Source: Ectothiorhodospira haloalkaliphila ATCC 51935 (lineage in GTDB: Bacteria > Pseudomonadota > Gammaproteobacteria > Ectothiorhodospirales > Ectothiorhodospiraceae). From it: a stretch of 64,000 nt of DNA. Below are positions 20,536-30,466 of this stretch, piece by piece. Position numbers and translations under genes: made by a program. Below the pieces are notes generated by a model, which was not told the DNA's origin, ran no database searches, and worked only from the letters and a program-made list of their open reading frames with translations. Within the stretch, counting starts at the first letter, position 1, and every line of letters begins with the position of its first letter. The DNA lies in NCBI RefSeq assembly GCF_000633935.1, contig NZ_KK214998.1, positions 1,412,411-1,476,410 on the forward strand, in the 5' to 3' direction.

Positions 20536-21114
20536 ATGAACCAGCCCGTCAGCGGGTGCCAGCGCACCCAACCCCGTCGATGCCCATCCGTGCCATCGTC
20601 CGGCCTCCGCACCGGGCTCCATGGGAAGATGCCCGCCCGGCAACACGCTTGGCCCTCTCGCTATCGTCCCCCCCTGTGGCCCTGGCTATGCCTGCTCATG
20701 CTGCTCACCGGCTGCAGCAGCCCGCAACTACGGGTCGATCTGCACTCCACCGCCAATCTCAATCTCAGTGACGAAGGACAGCCCCTGCCTGTGGTGGTGC
20801 GGGTCTATCAGCTCAGTGACCTGAAGGCCTTCGAGGATGCCGATTTTCGCGACCTGTGGCTGCATGACCTGCAGGCCCTGGGCGATACCGCGCTCAGTCG
20901 CAAGGAGTTGATCCTGAACCCGGCCCAGCAGGCGGATCTGCAACTGCAGCGTCATCCGGAGGCGGTCTACCTGGGGGCTGTAGCCATCTTCCGTGAACCT
21001 TCGGACCCCGCCTGGCGTGACGTCACCCCCTTGCCGAAGGGCTATGTCGGCAAACGCATGGATCAGCGTCTCACCGTCAGCTTGCGCGGTAACCAGCTGA
21101 CCATTCAGGAATAA
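20536..21114 (+). CDS. tssJ: Type VI secretion lipoprotein TssJ
   Basis: The outer-membrane lipoprotein that anchors the TssJLM membrane complex. The lipobox LLTGC places the lipidated cysteine at residue 60 after a hydrophobic stretch (PLWPWLCLLMLLTG), and the mature part has the TssJ pattern PLPVVVRVYQLSD, FRDLW and AIFREPSDPAWRDV. The ATG at 20536 has an ideal AAGGAG seven bases upstream, giving an unusually long 59-residue signal region. An internal ATG at 20629 would give a normal signal peptide but has no properly spaced ribosome site. It heads the type VI operon. Confidence 0.88.
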   Translation: MNQPVSGCQRTQPRRCPSVPSSGLRTGLHGKMPARQHAWPSRYRPPLWPWLCLLMLLTGCSSPQLRVDLHSTANLNLSDEGQPLPVVVRVYQLSDLKAFEDADFRDLWLHDLQALGDTALSRKELILNPAQQADLQLQRHPEAVYLGAVAIFREPSDPAWRDVTPLPKGYVGKRMDQRLTVSLRGNQLTIQE

Positions 21115-21145
21115 TCCCGAATACTGGCCAGGGAAGGGCAGGTAC

Positions 21146-22480
21146 ATGACAGCCATCCGCAAGGTGATCTGGAGCGAGGGCATTCTCCTCGGCCAGCAGC
21201 ATTTTCAAGCCTGGGACCGTTACCACGAACAGGCATTGATCGAGCGGTTCCGCATCACCCATCCTCGCAGTTGGGGTCTGCATCGACTGCGTCTGGATCC
21301 GGACGCCCCCGCCATGGGCATCTGCCGCATCCTCGAGCTGGAAGCCATCCTTCCGGATGGGCGCCTGGTCACGGTAGACCCTTTCGATGATGCACCCCTG
21401 GCCTGTGAACTCCCCGATGCCGCGCGAGAGCCGGTCGTCGTTTATCTCCTATTGACCCGCGAGCGCCGAGCCCTGGGCATGACAGGATATGAAGCCGCCG
21501 GCCATCGCCGCGGCGCCTGGCAGGTGGACTATGTGGAACTGGCCGATGAGCACGACACCCAGCGTCAGCAGGAAGTGGCCCTGGGCCGACTGAACCTGAT
21601 CCTGGGCACCGAAACACCCGCGGATCCCGATCTGATACGTCTTCCTGTCACCCGGCTCACCCCACGCATGGGCGGTGGATTTCAGATCGACGACGACTTT
21701 GTTCCGCCCCTGCTCAGCATCGAGGCATCACCCGCACTGCAGCGTTTCACCGGGCAGCTTGCAGAGCGCATTCGACTCCAGTCCCGTGAACTGGCCGGGG
21801 AATGCACGGTGTGCAAACCCGCCGACCGTCATCTCGTCCATGCCATGAGTGGCTGTCTGCAGCGCTTTCTGATCCGTCTGGAACACCTGCGAGCCATGGA
21901 ATCGAGCCATCCCGAAGGGCTTCACCTGGCGCTGGCAGAGACCTGCGCGGAAATCCAGTCACTGGTACCGCAGGATGACGAAGACCGGACGCTGCCCCTC
22001 TATCGACATGAGGATCCAGCCTCGGGCCTGCGGATGCTCCAGGCACACCTTTGGGAGCTGCTGGATCGCTTCCGTGCCCTGCACACGCGCCCTCCTGTCC
22101 TGGAGCCGCTTTCCGAGGGTCGATTCCAGGCGCGTGATCTGACGCGCAGCCTTTCCTCGTCGCAACTCTTGTACATCACCGTCAGAACCGAGCGGGAGGA
22201 TACGGACTGGATCAGGGATTTCCCTCGTCAGGCCAAGGTGGCCAGTGCGGATCAGCTGGATCTGCTGATCCGCACGGCCCTGCCGGGGGTATCGCTCTGT
22301 CATCTGCCGCGTCCCCCAGCGGATCTGCCCGTGCCAAGGGGACGGGAGTGTTTTCGACTGGAACCGCAGGGCGAGTCCTGGCAAGCATTGCTGGAGAGCG
22401 ACAGTCTGGGCATCTTCCTGCCCGCAGGCCTGCGGCATCTGCAACTGGAACTCATGGTGGGGGACCGGGAGGCCACATGA
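21146..22480 (+). CDS. tssK: Type VI secretion baseplate protein TssK
   Basis: A 444-residue baseplate adaptor linking the baseplate to the TssJLM membrane complex. The opening KVIWSEGILLGQQHFQAWDRYHE is diagnostic for TssK, and the central and C-terminal regions (LDLLIRTALPGVSLCHLPRPP) fit the family. It lies 31 bases after tssJ, and its TGA overlaps the tssL ATG (ATGA). Confidence 0.95.
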   Translation: MTAIRKVIWSEGILLGQQHFQAWDRYHEQALIERFRITHPRSWGLHRLRLDPDAPAMGICRILELEAILPDGRLVTVDPFDDAPLACELPDAAREPVVVYLLLTRERRALGMTGYEAAGHRRGAWQVDYVELADEHDTQRQQEVALGRLNLILGTETPADPDLIRLPVTRLTPRMGGGFQIDDDFVPPLLSIEASPALQRFTGQLAERIRLQSRELAGECTVCKPADRHLVHAMSGCLQRFLIRLEHLRAMESSHPEGLHLALAETCAEIQSLVPQDDEDRTLPLYRHEDPASGLRMLQAHLWELLDRFRALHTRPPVLEPLSEGRFQARDLTRSLSSSQLLYITVRTEREDTDWIRDFPRQAKVASADQLDLLIRTALPGVSLCHLPRPPADLPVPRGRECFRLEPQGESWQALLESDSLGIFLPAGLRHLQLELMVGDREAT

Positions 22481-23199
22481 AGAATCCCTATCTTCACTGC
22501 GCCGGTCCGCTGCTGTTGACCCTGACGGCCCTGAACGAGCCCGACCAGAACCCATCTGATGCCTCCACCTGGCGCCAAAGGGTCCTGGAAGACATGGAGC
22601 AATTCAGCCGGCGTGCCCAGGCAAGAGACCTTCCGGGACCGGGCGTGCAGGATGCCCGCTATGCCCTGACCGTGCTGGTGGATGAACGCGCCATGGCGCT
22701 CACCGATGCCCTGGCTCAGTCCTGGGCCGAAGAACCCCTGCAGGTGACCCTGTTCGGCGAGTATCGCGGTGGTGAGGGTTTTTTCGAGCGTCTCGCCGAG
22801 CTACGCCAGCACCCCCGCGACCATGCGGACCTGCTGGAACTGTATCTGTGCTGTCTGCATCTTGGACTGGAGGGGGTCTATCGTCTTCGCGGGCCGGAAC
22901 GGCTGGAGTCCCTGAAGAGTGATCTGCGCGAACAGGTGCAAAAACTGCAGGAATCGGACGATGACCCAACCACCGCCGCATCCCTGGCCGGGAAGAATAC
23001 CCGATACCGGTCGCGACCTGTGCCTCTTTCCATCCGCGGCATCAGCCTCACCCTCCTGGGTCTTATCCCGGTACTCGTATTCTTCCAGGGCTGGCAATTG
23101 CACACCCTGGACCGGAACCTTAGCGTCACGCTGGACAGCCATGTTGAAGCCATCTCACGCGCCCTGCCGATCCAGTCCGTCAGGCGGGTGCTCCCATGA
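22477..23199 (+). CDS. tssL: Type VI secretion protein TssL (DotU family)
   Basis: A 240-residue inner-membrane component of the TssJLM complex. The cytoplasmic DotU domain (ARYALTVLVDERAMAL, FFERLAELRQHPRDHADLLELYLCCLHLGLEGVY) precedes a C-terminal membrane helix (GISLTLLGLIPVLVFFQGW). It has no peptidoglycan-binding OmpA-like extension. The ATG at 22477 is chosen because it overlaps the tssK stop (ATGA); longer readings would run far into tssK. Confidence 0.93.
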   Translation: MKNPYLHCAGPLLLTLTALNEPDQNPSDASTWRQRVLEDMEQFSRRAQARDLPGPGVQDARYALTVLVDERAMALTDALAQSWAEEPLQVTLFGEYRGGEGFFERLAELRQHPRDHADLLELYLCCLHLGLEGVYRLRGPERLESLKSDLREQVQKLQESDDDPTTAASLAGKNTRYRSRPVPLSIRGISLTLLGLIPVLVFFQGWQLHTLDRNLSVTLDSHVEAISRALPIQSVRRVLP

Positions 23200-26100
23200 C
23201 CCACCTTTTAGCCCGTCTTCGAAGTCCCCTCATGCGCCTGGCCGGGCCGGCAGCAGGGCTTGTGGTGGCCCTTGGACTGGTGGTCCTGTTCTGGTCGGAC
23301 ATTCGAACGGGCCTGGACCGGGTGCCCCTATGGCTGCTCTGGGCGTTCCTGCTGATCTTGTGTGCCGGTTTGCTGGTGTGGTGGCGTGCGCGCATCCAAC
23401 GCGACCGCACGCCGATCAACGATCCTGCAAACGGTTCCCGGGATGCTGTTGATGAAGAGTGCCGGGACCTGAATGAAGCGCTCAAGGCCATCCATGCGCG
23501 TCTGGAATCCACCCCGTCAGCCCGAATCGGCCTTCGCCGCCGACAGGTCGCAGCACCGTGGTATCTGCTCATGGGGCCGAGCAACAGTGGCAAGACCCGG
23601 CTCCTGAATGGCTATACCCAGGTCGCAGGTCAGGGTTCGCAGGAGACGGCTGCCCGTGCAGCGGTCGAATTCCGGCTCCTGAAAGGTGCCGTATGGGTGG
23701 AGCTTCGGGGGAAGGTCATCGAGCAGGCGGATCGTCAGGACCTGTGGCGACACCTGCTGGACCGTTTGCGCCAACACCGATCCCGCCAGCCCCTCAAGGG
23801 CCTGATCCTGACCCTGAGCCTGCCGGCGCTGCTGGAGATCGACCCGCCACAACGGGATGCACTGGTGGGCATGTTGCGCCGCCACCTGCAGGAACTGTGT
23901 GAAACCCTGGGCCAGCTCCCGCCGGTGCATCTGATGCTCACCCACATGGATCAGATACCCGGGTTCACCTGGCTGGCGCCGGTCCTGGCGGACGAAGATG
24001 ATCGGGTCTGGAGTTTTGCACTGAACCCTCAGCGGGACACCCTGCCACAGCTGGATGAGGCCTTGGGCGATCTTCTGGAGGACCTGGACCGAAAGCGACT
24101 CAGGGCACTGGACCTTGGCCGCGATCCGGTCAGGGGGAGTGAGATCATCGCCTTTCCCCATCGCATGGAGCGGGCCGCCGGATGCCTGCGGGATGCACTC
24201 ACACGCTTGTGTCGCCCCGAACCCGGACAGGAGATGCCCCCCATACTGACGCTGTACCTGACCGGCACCACGGGGGCCGAAAACCGGACAGCCGAGGATA
24301 CGGCGAGCCTGACCCTGGAGCGCATCCAGGGCGACCCCGCAACGGCCCAACCGACCCAACGCCAGGCGTTTCGCACCATGGCACTGCAAGGGACCCTGCT
24401 CATCCTCACGGCGGCCTTGCTGGTATCGTCCTTGACCCTGCTGCATCCCGCCAAGCGGACCCAGGCGGACCTGATGGGCGCCAGTGCAAGCCTGCTGCAG
24501 GCGCTGTCCGACAACGTACAGGACCGGGAGCCCGAGATCCTTGCCAGCCTGGCGGCCATCCATGCCCATGGCCAGCGGCTGGAATCGCCCCATGGGCATG
24601 CGCCATTGCCTCTGCATCCTCTTCCCTGGTGGCCCCGAAACCAGGCTGTGGCCCTGGATGACAGCGTGGCCCGGGTGATGAACGCCATGGTCCTGCCTGA
24701 TGCCCTCAACCTGCTGGAGGCGCGCATCCAGGAGCGCGCGCGCCAATGGATATCCCTCGAACCGGCGCAGCGGGAACTCGAACGCCCGCTCCACTATGAG
24801 GATCTGAGGCTTTATCTGATGATCCATTTGCCCGACCGTCGGGACGAGCACATCCTCCTGGAGGGACTGACCACACTGATGAGCTCCAGCCTGCCCTCCC
24901 ATGGCCCGGTCCATCAACCGGATGCCTCGACCCTGGACGCACTCTGGCGTCGCTGGTTCGCCCATGGCCTGACACCCGACTCCCCCATGCAATCCGGGCT
25001 GGTAGCCAAGGTGCGCAGCCAACTTCAGACGGAGGCCTCACCCCAGGCCGCCTATGCCCGGCTGCAGTCCCGGGCAGCGCGGGACATGGGCAGCGTTGTG
25101 CTTGAGGAAATCCTGGGGCGCGATGGGGCACGACTGATTCGGGCGGAGCACACGCTGCCGCGGCTCTACACTGCCAAGGCCTGGCAACAGTTCGCGCTCC
25201 CCACCATTGATGAATTGGTGCAGCAGGCCCTGCAGGGGGATTGGGTCACCCAGGACGACACCGACACCCACGCGGGACAACCGATGGACCCGGAACAGGT
25301 GGAGGCCCTGACCCATGACCTGCGCCAACGCTATCTGGACGACTACCAGGAGGCATGGCGAGACTTCCTGGCTGGTCTGAGCGTGATGCCCTTTCGCGAT
25401 CTGTCTGCCGCCGCCGAAGGCCTGGGGCGGCTCGGTGCCGAAACCGGCCCCCTGACCCGCCTGGCCAGCTGGACCCATGACAATCTCACTCTGTCTGAAT
25501 CACCCATACCTCTCCATGAGGCCCTGGGGACAATTTCCAGGGGCGTTGACACATCCAGCTTCCAACATCCCGTTCTGGCAGGAGGGCAGGATAACCCGGG
25601 GCCACTGCTGGCGTTGTTATCTCCGGAGGAGGACGCCCTGGTGAGCACCGCCCTCAGCGACCACCTGGATACCCTGCGGGCCATTGCTTCACATCTGGAA
25701 TCCCTGATGGCCAGTGCCGATCCTGGCCGAGAGGCCCGGGTAGCCGCCGCCGGGCTCCTCCAGGGGCGGGGTGGTCACATCCCGTTGCAGGCGGCCTGGA
25801 TGTCGACCTCCTCATTGCTGGCCGATCTCCCGGTTGCGGAACGCCCGATGCTCGAGCCCTTGCTGCGATCCGCGGTGCGCGAGCCCTGGCGAACCCTGGT
25901 GTACACAGCGGTCGGGGATCTGGAACGCCAATGGCAGGGACAGGTCATGGGCCCGTGGCGGGACGGTCTGGCGGGCCGTTTCCCCTTCGATCCCCAGGGG
26001 CGGGATGCTGCACTGGTGGACGTGGTGGATTTCTTTCACCCCGAGCAGGGCCTGCTCTGGGGTTTTGTTCACGAACATTTGAGCCCCTTCCTGCAGGACA

Positions 26101-26654
26101 CCCGGGGCCCGTGGCGACCCCGGACCTGGATCGGCGTGGGACCCACGTTTTCACGGGGCTTCGTCCGGAACATGGCGCAGGCCGACGAGATCACCCGCAG
26201 CCTGTTTGCCCATGGCCAGGGAACGGCCCAATTGAGCTTTCACCTCTATCCCATGCCCAGCCCCGGTCTGAGCGAGGTGGTGTTCGAGAGCAATGGCCAG
26301 GTGTACCGTTACCGCAACGAGCCCCAGGAATGGCGGCGCTTCGCCTGGCCTGGTGATGCCGGCACACCCGGTGCCCGCGTTCGCGCCGTGGACCATCATG
26401 GCCTCGCCACTGGCGAGTACCGCCAGGAGGGCATCTGGGGTCTGTTCCGTTTGCTGCATGAGGCCCATGTAGAGGCCGATGACGGGGAGGGCCATGTTTA
26501 TACCACCCGCTGGCAACTGCCCCATCAAGGCCAGGGCGACCCGCAGGAGATCCGTTTCCGGATTCGCCCCGATCGACAGCAGAATTTCCTGCGCCAGCAA
26601 CTCTTCACCGGCTTTGAGCTGACCCGCTCACCCTTCCTTGGGAGTCGTGGATGA
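23196..26654 (+). CDS. tssM: Type VI secretion protein TssM (IcmF family)
   Basis: A 1,152-residue inner-membrane and periplasmic scaffold. Two N-terminal membrane helices (about residues 15-32 and 45-65) precede a cytoplasmic NTPase-like domain whose Walker A is GPSNSGKT (127-134); a third helix lies at about 395-415 (LLILTAALLVSSLTLL), followed by the large periplasmic domain ending in the beta-rich region that contacts TssJ (LSFHLYPMPSPGLSEVVFES). ATGA overlaps at both ends show coupling to tssL and tssA. Confidence 0.95.
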   Translation: MTHLLARLRSPLMRLAGPAAGLVVALGLVVLFWSDIRTGLDRVPLWLLWAFLLILCAGLLVWWRARIQRDRTPINDPANGSRDAVDEECRDLNEALKAIHARLESTPSARIGLRRRQVAAPWYLLMGPSNSGKTRLLNGYTQVAGQGSQETAARAAVEFRLLKGAVWVELRGKVIEQADRQDLWRHLLDRLRQHRSRQPLKGLILTLSLPALLEIDPPQRDALVGMLRRHLQELCETLGQLPPVHLMLTHMDQIPGFTWLAPVLADEDDRVWSFALNPQRDTLPQLDEALGDLLEDLDRKRLRALDLGRDPVRGSEIIAFPHRMERAAGCLRDALTRLCRPEPGQEMPPILTLYLTGTTGAENRTAEDTASLTLERIQGDPATAQPTQRQAFRTMALQGTLLILTAALLVSSLTLLHPAKRTQADLMGASASLLQALSDNVQDREPEILASLAAIHAHGQRLESPHGHAPLPLHPLPWWPRNQAVALDDSVARVMNAMVLPDALNLLEARIQERARQWISLEPAQRELERPLHYEDLRLYLMIHLPDRRDEHILLEGLTTLMSSSLPSHGPVHQPDASTLDALWRRWFAHGLTPDSPMQSGLVAKVRSQLQTEASPQAAYARLQSRAARDMGSVVLEEILGRDGARLIRAEHTLPRLYTAKAWQQFALPTIDELVQQALQGDWVTQDDTDTHAGQPMDPEQVEALTHDLRQRYLDDYQEAWRDFLAGLSVMPFRDLSAAAEGLGRLGAETGPLTRLASWTHDNLTLSESPIPLHEALGTISRGVDTSSFQHPVLAGGQDNPGPLLALLSPEEDALVSTALSDHLDTLRAIASHLESLMASADPGREARVAAAGLLQGRGGHIPLQAAWMSTSSLLADLPVAERPMLEPLLRSAVREPWRTLVYTAVGDLERQWQGQVMGPWRDGLAGRFPFDPQGRDAALVDVVDFFHPEQGLLWGFVHEHLSPFLQDTRGPWRPRTWIGVGPTFSRGFVRNMAQADEITRSLFAHGQGTAQLSFHLYPMPSPGLSEVVFESNGQVYRYRNEPQEWRRFAWPGDAGTPGARVRAVDHHGLATGEYRQEGIWGLFRLLHEAHVEADDGEGHVYTTRWQLPHQGQGDPQEIRFRIRPDRQQNFLRQQLFTGFELTRSPFLGSRG

Positions 26655-28255
26655 AGGCCATATCCCATCAAGCGTCGGCAGCACTGGATGACCCCGACTC
26701 CCTGATCCAGCGGGCAACTGCGCCTCTGCCCGAGGGCTCGGGCGTCGAGGATCCTCGCCATCATCCCACCCTGCTGGCCATCAAACAGGCCATGGGGCGT
26801 CTTCAGGGGACTGATTTTGACCAGGTCATACAGGATGCCAGCGGTTTCCTGGCCACTCAGGCCAAGGATCTGCGGGTGGCGGGATATCTTTGGCTGACGC
26901 TGATCACTCGCGATCAGATCGATGGACTCATCACCGGCACGGCCCTCTACCGAAAGTTGCTGGAATGCCAGGACTCCCCCATCCACCCCATCAAGCCTGC
27001 CCAGCGACGTGCTGCCCTGGACTGGCTCAACAGCGAACGCGTCAGGCTCCTGTTGAATCGACTGGGTGCCACCCCGGACACGGACGCGCTGGACCTCATC
27101 GAGGTTGACCTCGAGCACATTGAGACGTGTCTGGCCCAGGGGCCCTGGGATGATCCGGAAACGCCCCCCCGCTGGCAGGTGCTACGTCAGTGGCTTCAGG
27201 CCCGCCGAAAGGAGACGGTGACGGGCCAAGGCGCAAAGAGTGAGGCATCCGTTGCGCCGCAGGGGTTGGGCCAGAAACCCCAGCCCGAGCCATCACCACC
27301 CGCCATCGCAGCACAGGTTCCTGCGGGGATGGTGCATACCGCTGCGGAGGCCTTGCTGTCCACCGCCCGCGACCTGCACGACGCCCTGCTCAGGGAAGGC
27401 CGCCCCATCGAGGCCCTGGCCTTTGCCCGCGCCGCCCGCTGGGCGCCCCTGAGCCTGCCGCCCCACGACCAGGGCATCACCCGCATCCCGCCACCCCGCG
27501 CGGGGGGGTGGGCCTGCCTGGATGATGCGCAGGCCCGTGGCGACTGGGCGGGCGTGCTCAAAAGCGGCGCCGCCCTGTTCTTCGAACCGGGGTTCCACCT
27601 GGCCCTGGATCTGCAGCAGCGGCTGGCCATCGCCGCCGAACATCACCACGCCCATGATCTGGCCCTGGATATTCAATCCCAGGCCCGCGCCCTGATCCAG
27701 CGCCTGCCTGGTCTGGAAACCCTGCGCTTCGAGGATGGCCGACCCTTTGCCGATGCCACCACCCTCGCATGGCTGCGGGACGACCCTGCCATGGAATCCA
27801 GTCAGACCTTGCTGCCGACCTGCTCCTTACCGCCCGTCGATCACGATGCCCCGGCACCGGATTCCGATGCCCTCAAGGACCTGTCGGTGCCCGATGCCTG
27901 GCAGGCCCTGGAGCATTGGCCCATGGCCACCGAAAGACAGCGCCTGATGGTGGCAATTGCCCGCGCCGATCTTTGTCTACGGGCCCGGCGTCCGGATGTG
28001 GCGCTTCTGGTCCTGCAGGCTGCCCGGTCGCAACTGGAGACGATCAGGATTGTGGACTGGGAGCCGGCCATGGGCTGGACGCTGCTCACCCGTCTGCGCC
28101 AGGTGGCCATCACGCTGCACGGCCGGGGGCTGCCCCAGGAGGCGCTGATACAGGACTGTGAACAGGAGTTGGCGCGTCTGGACCCCAAGGCCGCCATGGA
28201 ATCTTTCACCCTGCCCGAGGGGTGTGGTCGCGGACCACGCCCCGGGCCTGCATGA
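26651..28255 (+). CDS. tssA: Type VI secretion protein TssA (ImpA family)
   Basis: A 534-residue protein with the ImpA N-terminal domain (DPRHHPTLLAIKQAMGRL through HPIKPAQRRAALDWLNSERV) and a long C-terminal part resembling the VasJ type. TssA primes tail-tube and sheath assembly on the baseplate. A Pro/Gln-rich linker lies at about residues 195-225. It is translationally coupled to tssM (ATGA). Confidence 0.9.
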   Translation: MKAISHQASAALDDPDSLIQRATAPLPEGSGVEDPRHHPTLLAIKQAMGRLQGTDFDQVIQDASGFLATQAKDLRVAGYLWLTLITRDQIDGLITGTALYRKLLECQDSPIHPIKPAQRRAALDWLNSERVRLLLNRLGATPDTDALDLIEVDLEHIETCLAQGPWDDPETPPRWQVLRQWLQARRKETVTGQGAKSEASVAPQGLGQKPQPEPSPPAIAAQVPAGMVHTAAEALLSTARDLHDALLREGRPIEALAFARAARWAPLSLPPHDQGITRIPPPRAGGWACLDDAQARGDWAGVLKSGAALFFEPGFHLALDLQQRLAIAAEHHHAHDLALDIQSQARALIQRLPGLETLRFEDGRPFADATTLAWLRDDPAMESSQTLLPTCSLPPVDHDAPAPDSDALKDLSVPDAWQALEHWPMATERQRLMVAIARADLCLRARRPDVALLVLQAARSQLETIRIVDWEPAMGWTLLTRLRQVAITLHGRGLPQEALIQDCEQELARLDPKAAMESFTLPEGCGRGPRPGPA

Positions 28256-28288
28256 CAAACCAACACCACAAGGATGAGGACCCTTGCC

Positions 28289-28813
28289 ATGACCCGCAGT
28301 TTTCAGAATGAAGTACCCCGCGCACGTGTGAACATCGCCCTGGAGGTCAACCAGGGTGGCGGCCGCCGGAAGGTGGATCTGCCCTTCAAGATGCTGGTGA
28401 TGGCTGATTTCAGCCACGGGCGTGCCCAGGGCCGCGTGGCAGAGCGCCCGCGCACGGTCGTTCACAGCGGCAATCTGCAGGCGGTGCTCAAGGACATGGC
28501 CCCGTCACTGCGCTTTACCGTGCCGGACAGGATCTCATCGCAGGGTCAGGAGATCCCGGTGGATCTGACCTTCGAGCACATGAAGGACTTTTCCCCCGAG
28601 GCAGTGGCAGCCCGGGTGCCTTCACTGGCCCGTCTGATGGCCATGCGCAATCTGCTCAAGGAACTCAAATCCAGCCTGCTGGACAACGCCGCATTGCGCC
28701 GCGAGCTGGATCGAATCGTTCGTGACGACGAAGAACTCAAGACCCTGCAGGGTCAGCTCAAGCGCCTGCTACCCCCGGCCGAGGCTTCATCACAAGACAC
28801 CACCGAACACTGA
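28289..28813 (+). CDS. tssB: Type VI contractile sheath small subunit TssB
   Basis: A 174-residue sheath protein that forms the contractile sheath with TssC. The start MTRSFQNEVPRARVNIALEV and the segment KVDLPFKMLVMADFSHG are diagnostic. The ATG at 28289 is preferred to one 15 bases upstream because ATGAGGACC supplies a ribosome site at proper distance. Confidence 0.95.
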   Translation: MTRSFQNEVPRARVNIALEVNQGGGRRKVDLPFKMLVMADFSHGRAQGRVAERPRTVVHSGNLQAVLKDMAPSLRFTVPDRISSQGQEIPVDLTFEHMKDFSPEAVAARVPSLARLMAMRNLLKELKSSLLDNAALRRELDRIVRDDEELKTLQGQLKRLLPPAEASSQDTTEH

Positions 28814-28867
28814 TCAGCCACTCAAGTCCGCAAACCCATCACCCGGGAAGACTGCAAGGAGATGCAG

Positions 28868-30385
28868 ATGACCGCCACACAGACCGTGGACACCCCAAGT
28901 CAGGCAGCACCCTACGCCCGCCTGTGCAATCTGGCCGCCGTCACCCCCCTGGAACAGGGGCTGAATCTGGACCGTTTCAGCGATGCGGGGGAACTGGCCC
29001 AGGCCCCCCAGGGAGATCGCCTCACCGCCGCCCTGGGGGTGCTGCTGGACTTTCTGGAACCCCCTGCCACTGGCGGGAGCGCTGCGCGTATCGACAAGAC
29101 CCTGGTGGATGATTTCATCGCCCGCATTGATGGCCTGATCGGCGAACAACTGGACGAGATCCTGCATCATCCTGAGTTTCAGCGGCTGGAGGCCGCCTGG
29201 CGCAGCCTGCAGTTTCTCACCGAACGGGCCGATCCCCGTGCCCACGTGAAGCTGGAACTGCTGGATGTGAGCAAGGAGGATCTTCAGGAGGATTTCGAGG
29301 ATGCCGCTGACACCACCCAAAGCGGGCTGTACCGTCAGATCTATGTGCAGGAATACGACACCCCCGGCGGCGAGCCGGTCAGTGCGCTGATCTCCGACTA
29401 CAGCTTCGACAACACCGCTCAGGACATCGGCCTGCTGGGGGAGATTGCCCGGGTGAGCGCCGCCTGCCACTGTCCCTTCATTGGTTCGGTGGGGGCCCGG
29501 TTCTTCGGCAAGCACAAGGCCAGCGAACTGCCCCGCATCCAGGACCTGGGGGCGCACATGGACCAGGCGGCCTTCATCCGGTGGAATGCCTTCCGGGACA
29601 GTGAGGACGCCCGTTATGTGGGCCTGACCCTGCCCCGGTTCCTGCTGCGCCTGCCTTACGGCCAGGATCACCCGGTGCGCAGCTTCTGCTATCAGGAGAA
29701 CACCCTGGGGCCGGAACCGGACAAGTACCTTTGGGGTCATGCGGCTTTCGCCTTTGCCGCCAACATGGCCGAGAGCTTCCGGGATCATGGCTGGGCGGTG
29801 AACATCCGCGGCCCCGAATCCGGCGGCAAGGTGCCTGGCCTCCCCCTGCACCAGTACGACCTGGGCCAGGGCCTGCAGACCCGCATGCCCACGGAGTTTC
29901 TCATCTCCGAGAGCCGGGAACTGGAGTATGCCCGCATGGGCTTCATCCCCCTGAGTTACTACAAGAACCGGGATTTCGCCTGTTTCTTCTCAGCCAATTC
30001 CACCCAACGGCCCGGCGAATATCCGTCACCGGAAGCCACGGCCAACAGCCTGGTGAACGCCCGTCTGCCCTATGTGATGCTGGTGTCCCGCATCGCCCAT
30101 TACCTGAAGATCCTGCAGCGGGAGAACATCGGCGCCAGCAAGTCCCGCCAGGTGCTGGAGGATGAACTCAATCAATGGTTGCAGACCCTGGTCACCCGCA
30201 TGAAGGACCCGGACCCGGCCCTGGTGGCCAGTCATCCACTACGGGACGGGCGAGTCAGCGTCGAGGAGATTCCGGAAAACCCGGGGCTGTATGCCGTGAA
30301 TCTGTTCGTGATGCCTCATTTCCAGATCGAGGGGGTGGATGTGCGGCTGTCCCTGGTGGCGCAGATGCCCAAGGACGCCGGGTAA
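28868..30385 (+). CDS. tssC: Type VI contractile sheath large subunit TssC
   Basis: A 505-residue sheath protein. Family landmarks include VDDFIARIDGLIGEQLDEILHHPEFQ, LEAAWRSLQFL, ISDYSFDNTAQD, GYDLGQ-like QYDLGQGLQTRMPTE and the C-terminal VNLFVMPHFQIEGVDVRLSLV. The ATG at 28868 follows AAGGAG by six bases and is preferred to an ATG two codons earlier. It is followed by hcp. Confidence 0.96.
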   Translation: MTATQTVDTPSQAAPYARLCNLAAVTPLEQGLNLDRFSDAGELAQAPQGDRLTAALGVLLDFLEPPATGGSAARIDKTLVDDFIARIDGLIGEQLDEILHHPEFQRLEAAWRSLQFLTERADPRAHVKLELLDVSKEDLQEDFEDAADTTQSGLYRQIYVQEYDTPGGEPVSALISDYSFDNTAQDIGLLGEIARVSAACHCPFIGSVGARFFGKHKASELPRIQDLGAHMDQAAFIRWNAFRDSEDARYVGLTLPRFLLRLPYGQDHPVRSFCYQENTLGPEPDKYLWGHAAFAFAANMAESFRDHGWAVNIRGPESGGKVPGLPLHQYDLGQGLQTRMPTEFLISESRELEYARMGFIPLSYYKNRDFACFFSANSTQRPGEYPSPEATANSLVNARLPYVMLVSRIAHYLKILQRENIGASKSRQVLEDELNQWLQTLVTRMKDPDPALVASHPLRDGRVSVEEIPENPGLYAVNLFVMPHFQIEGVDVRLSLVAQMPKDAG

Positions 30386-30466
30386 ATCACCCACTCCCAG
30401 ATCCCCGCCCCGGTAAAGGGGCAAGCCCTTGAAGTCCCCAACCATCCATTGCAAGGAGAGCATGAC

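Noticed and set aside
23517-25022. A 501-codon minus-strand open frame
   Set aside because: It is antisense to tssM, which has family motifs and coupled neighbours.
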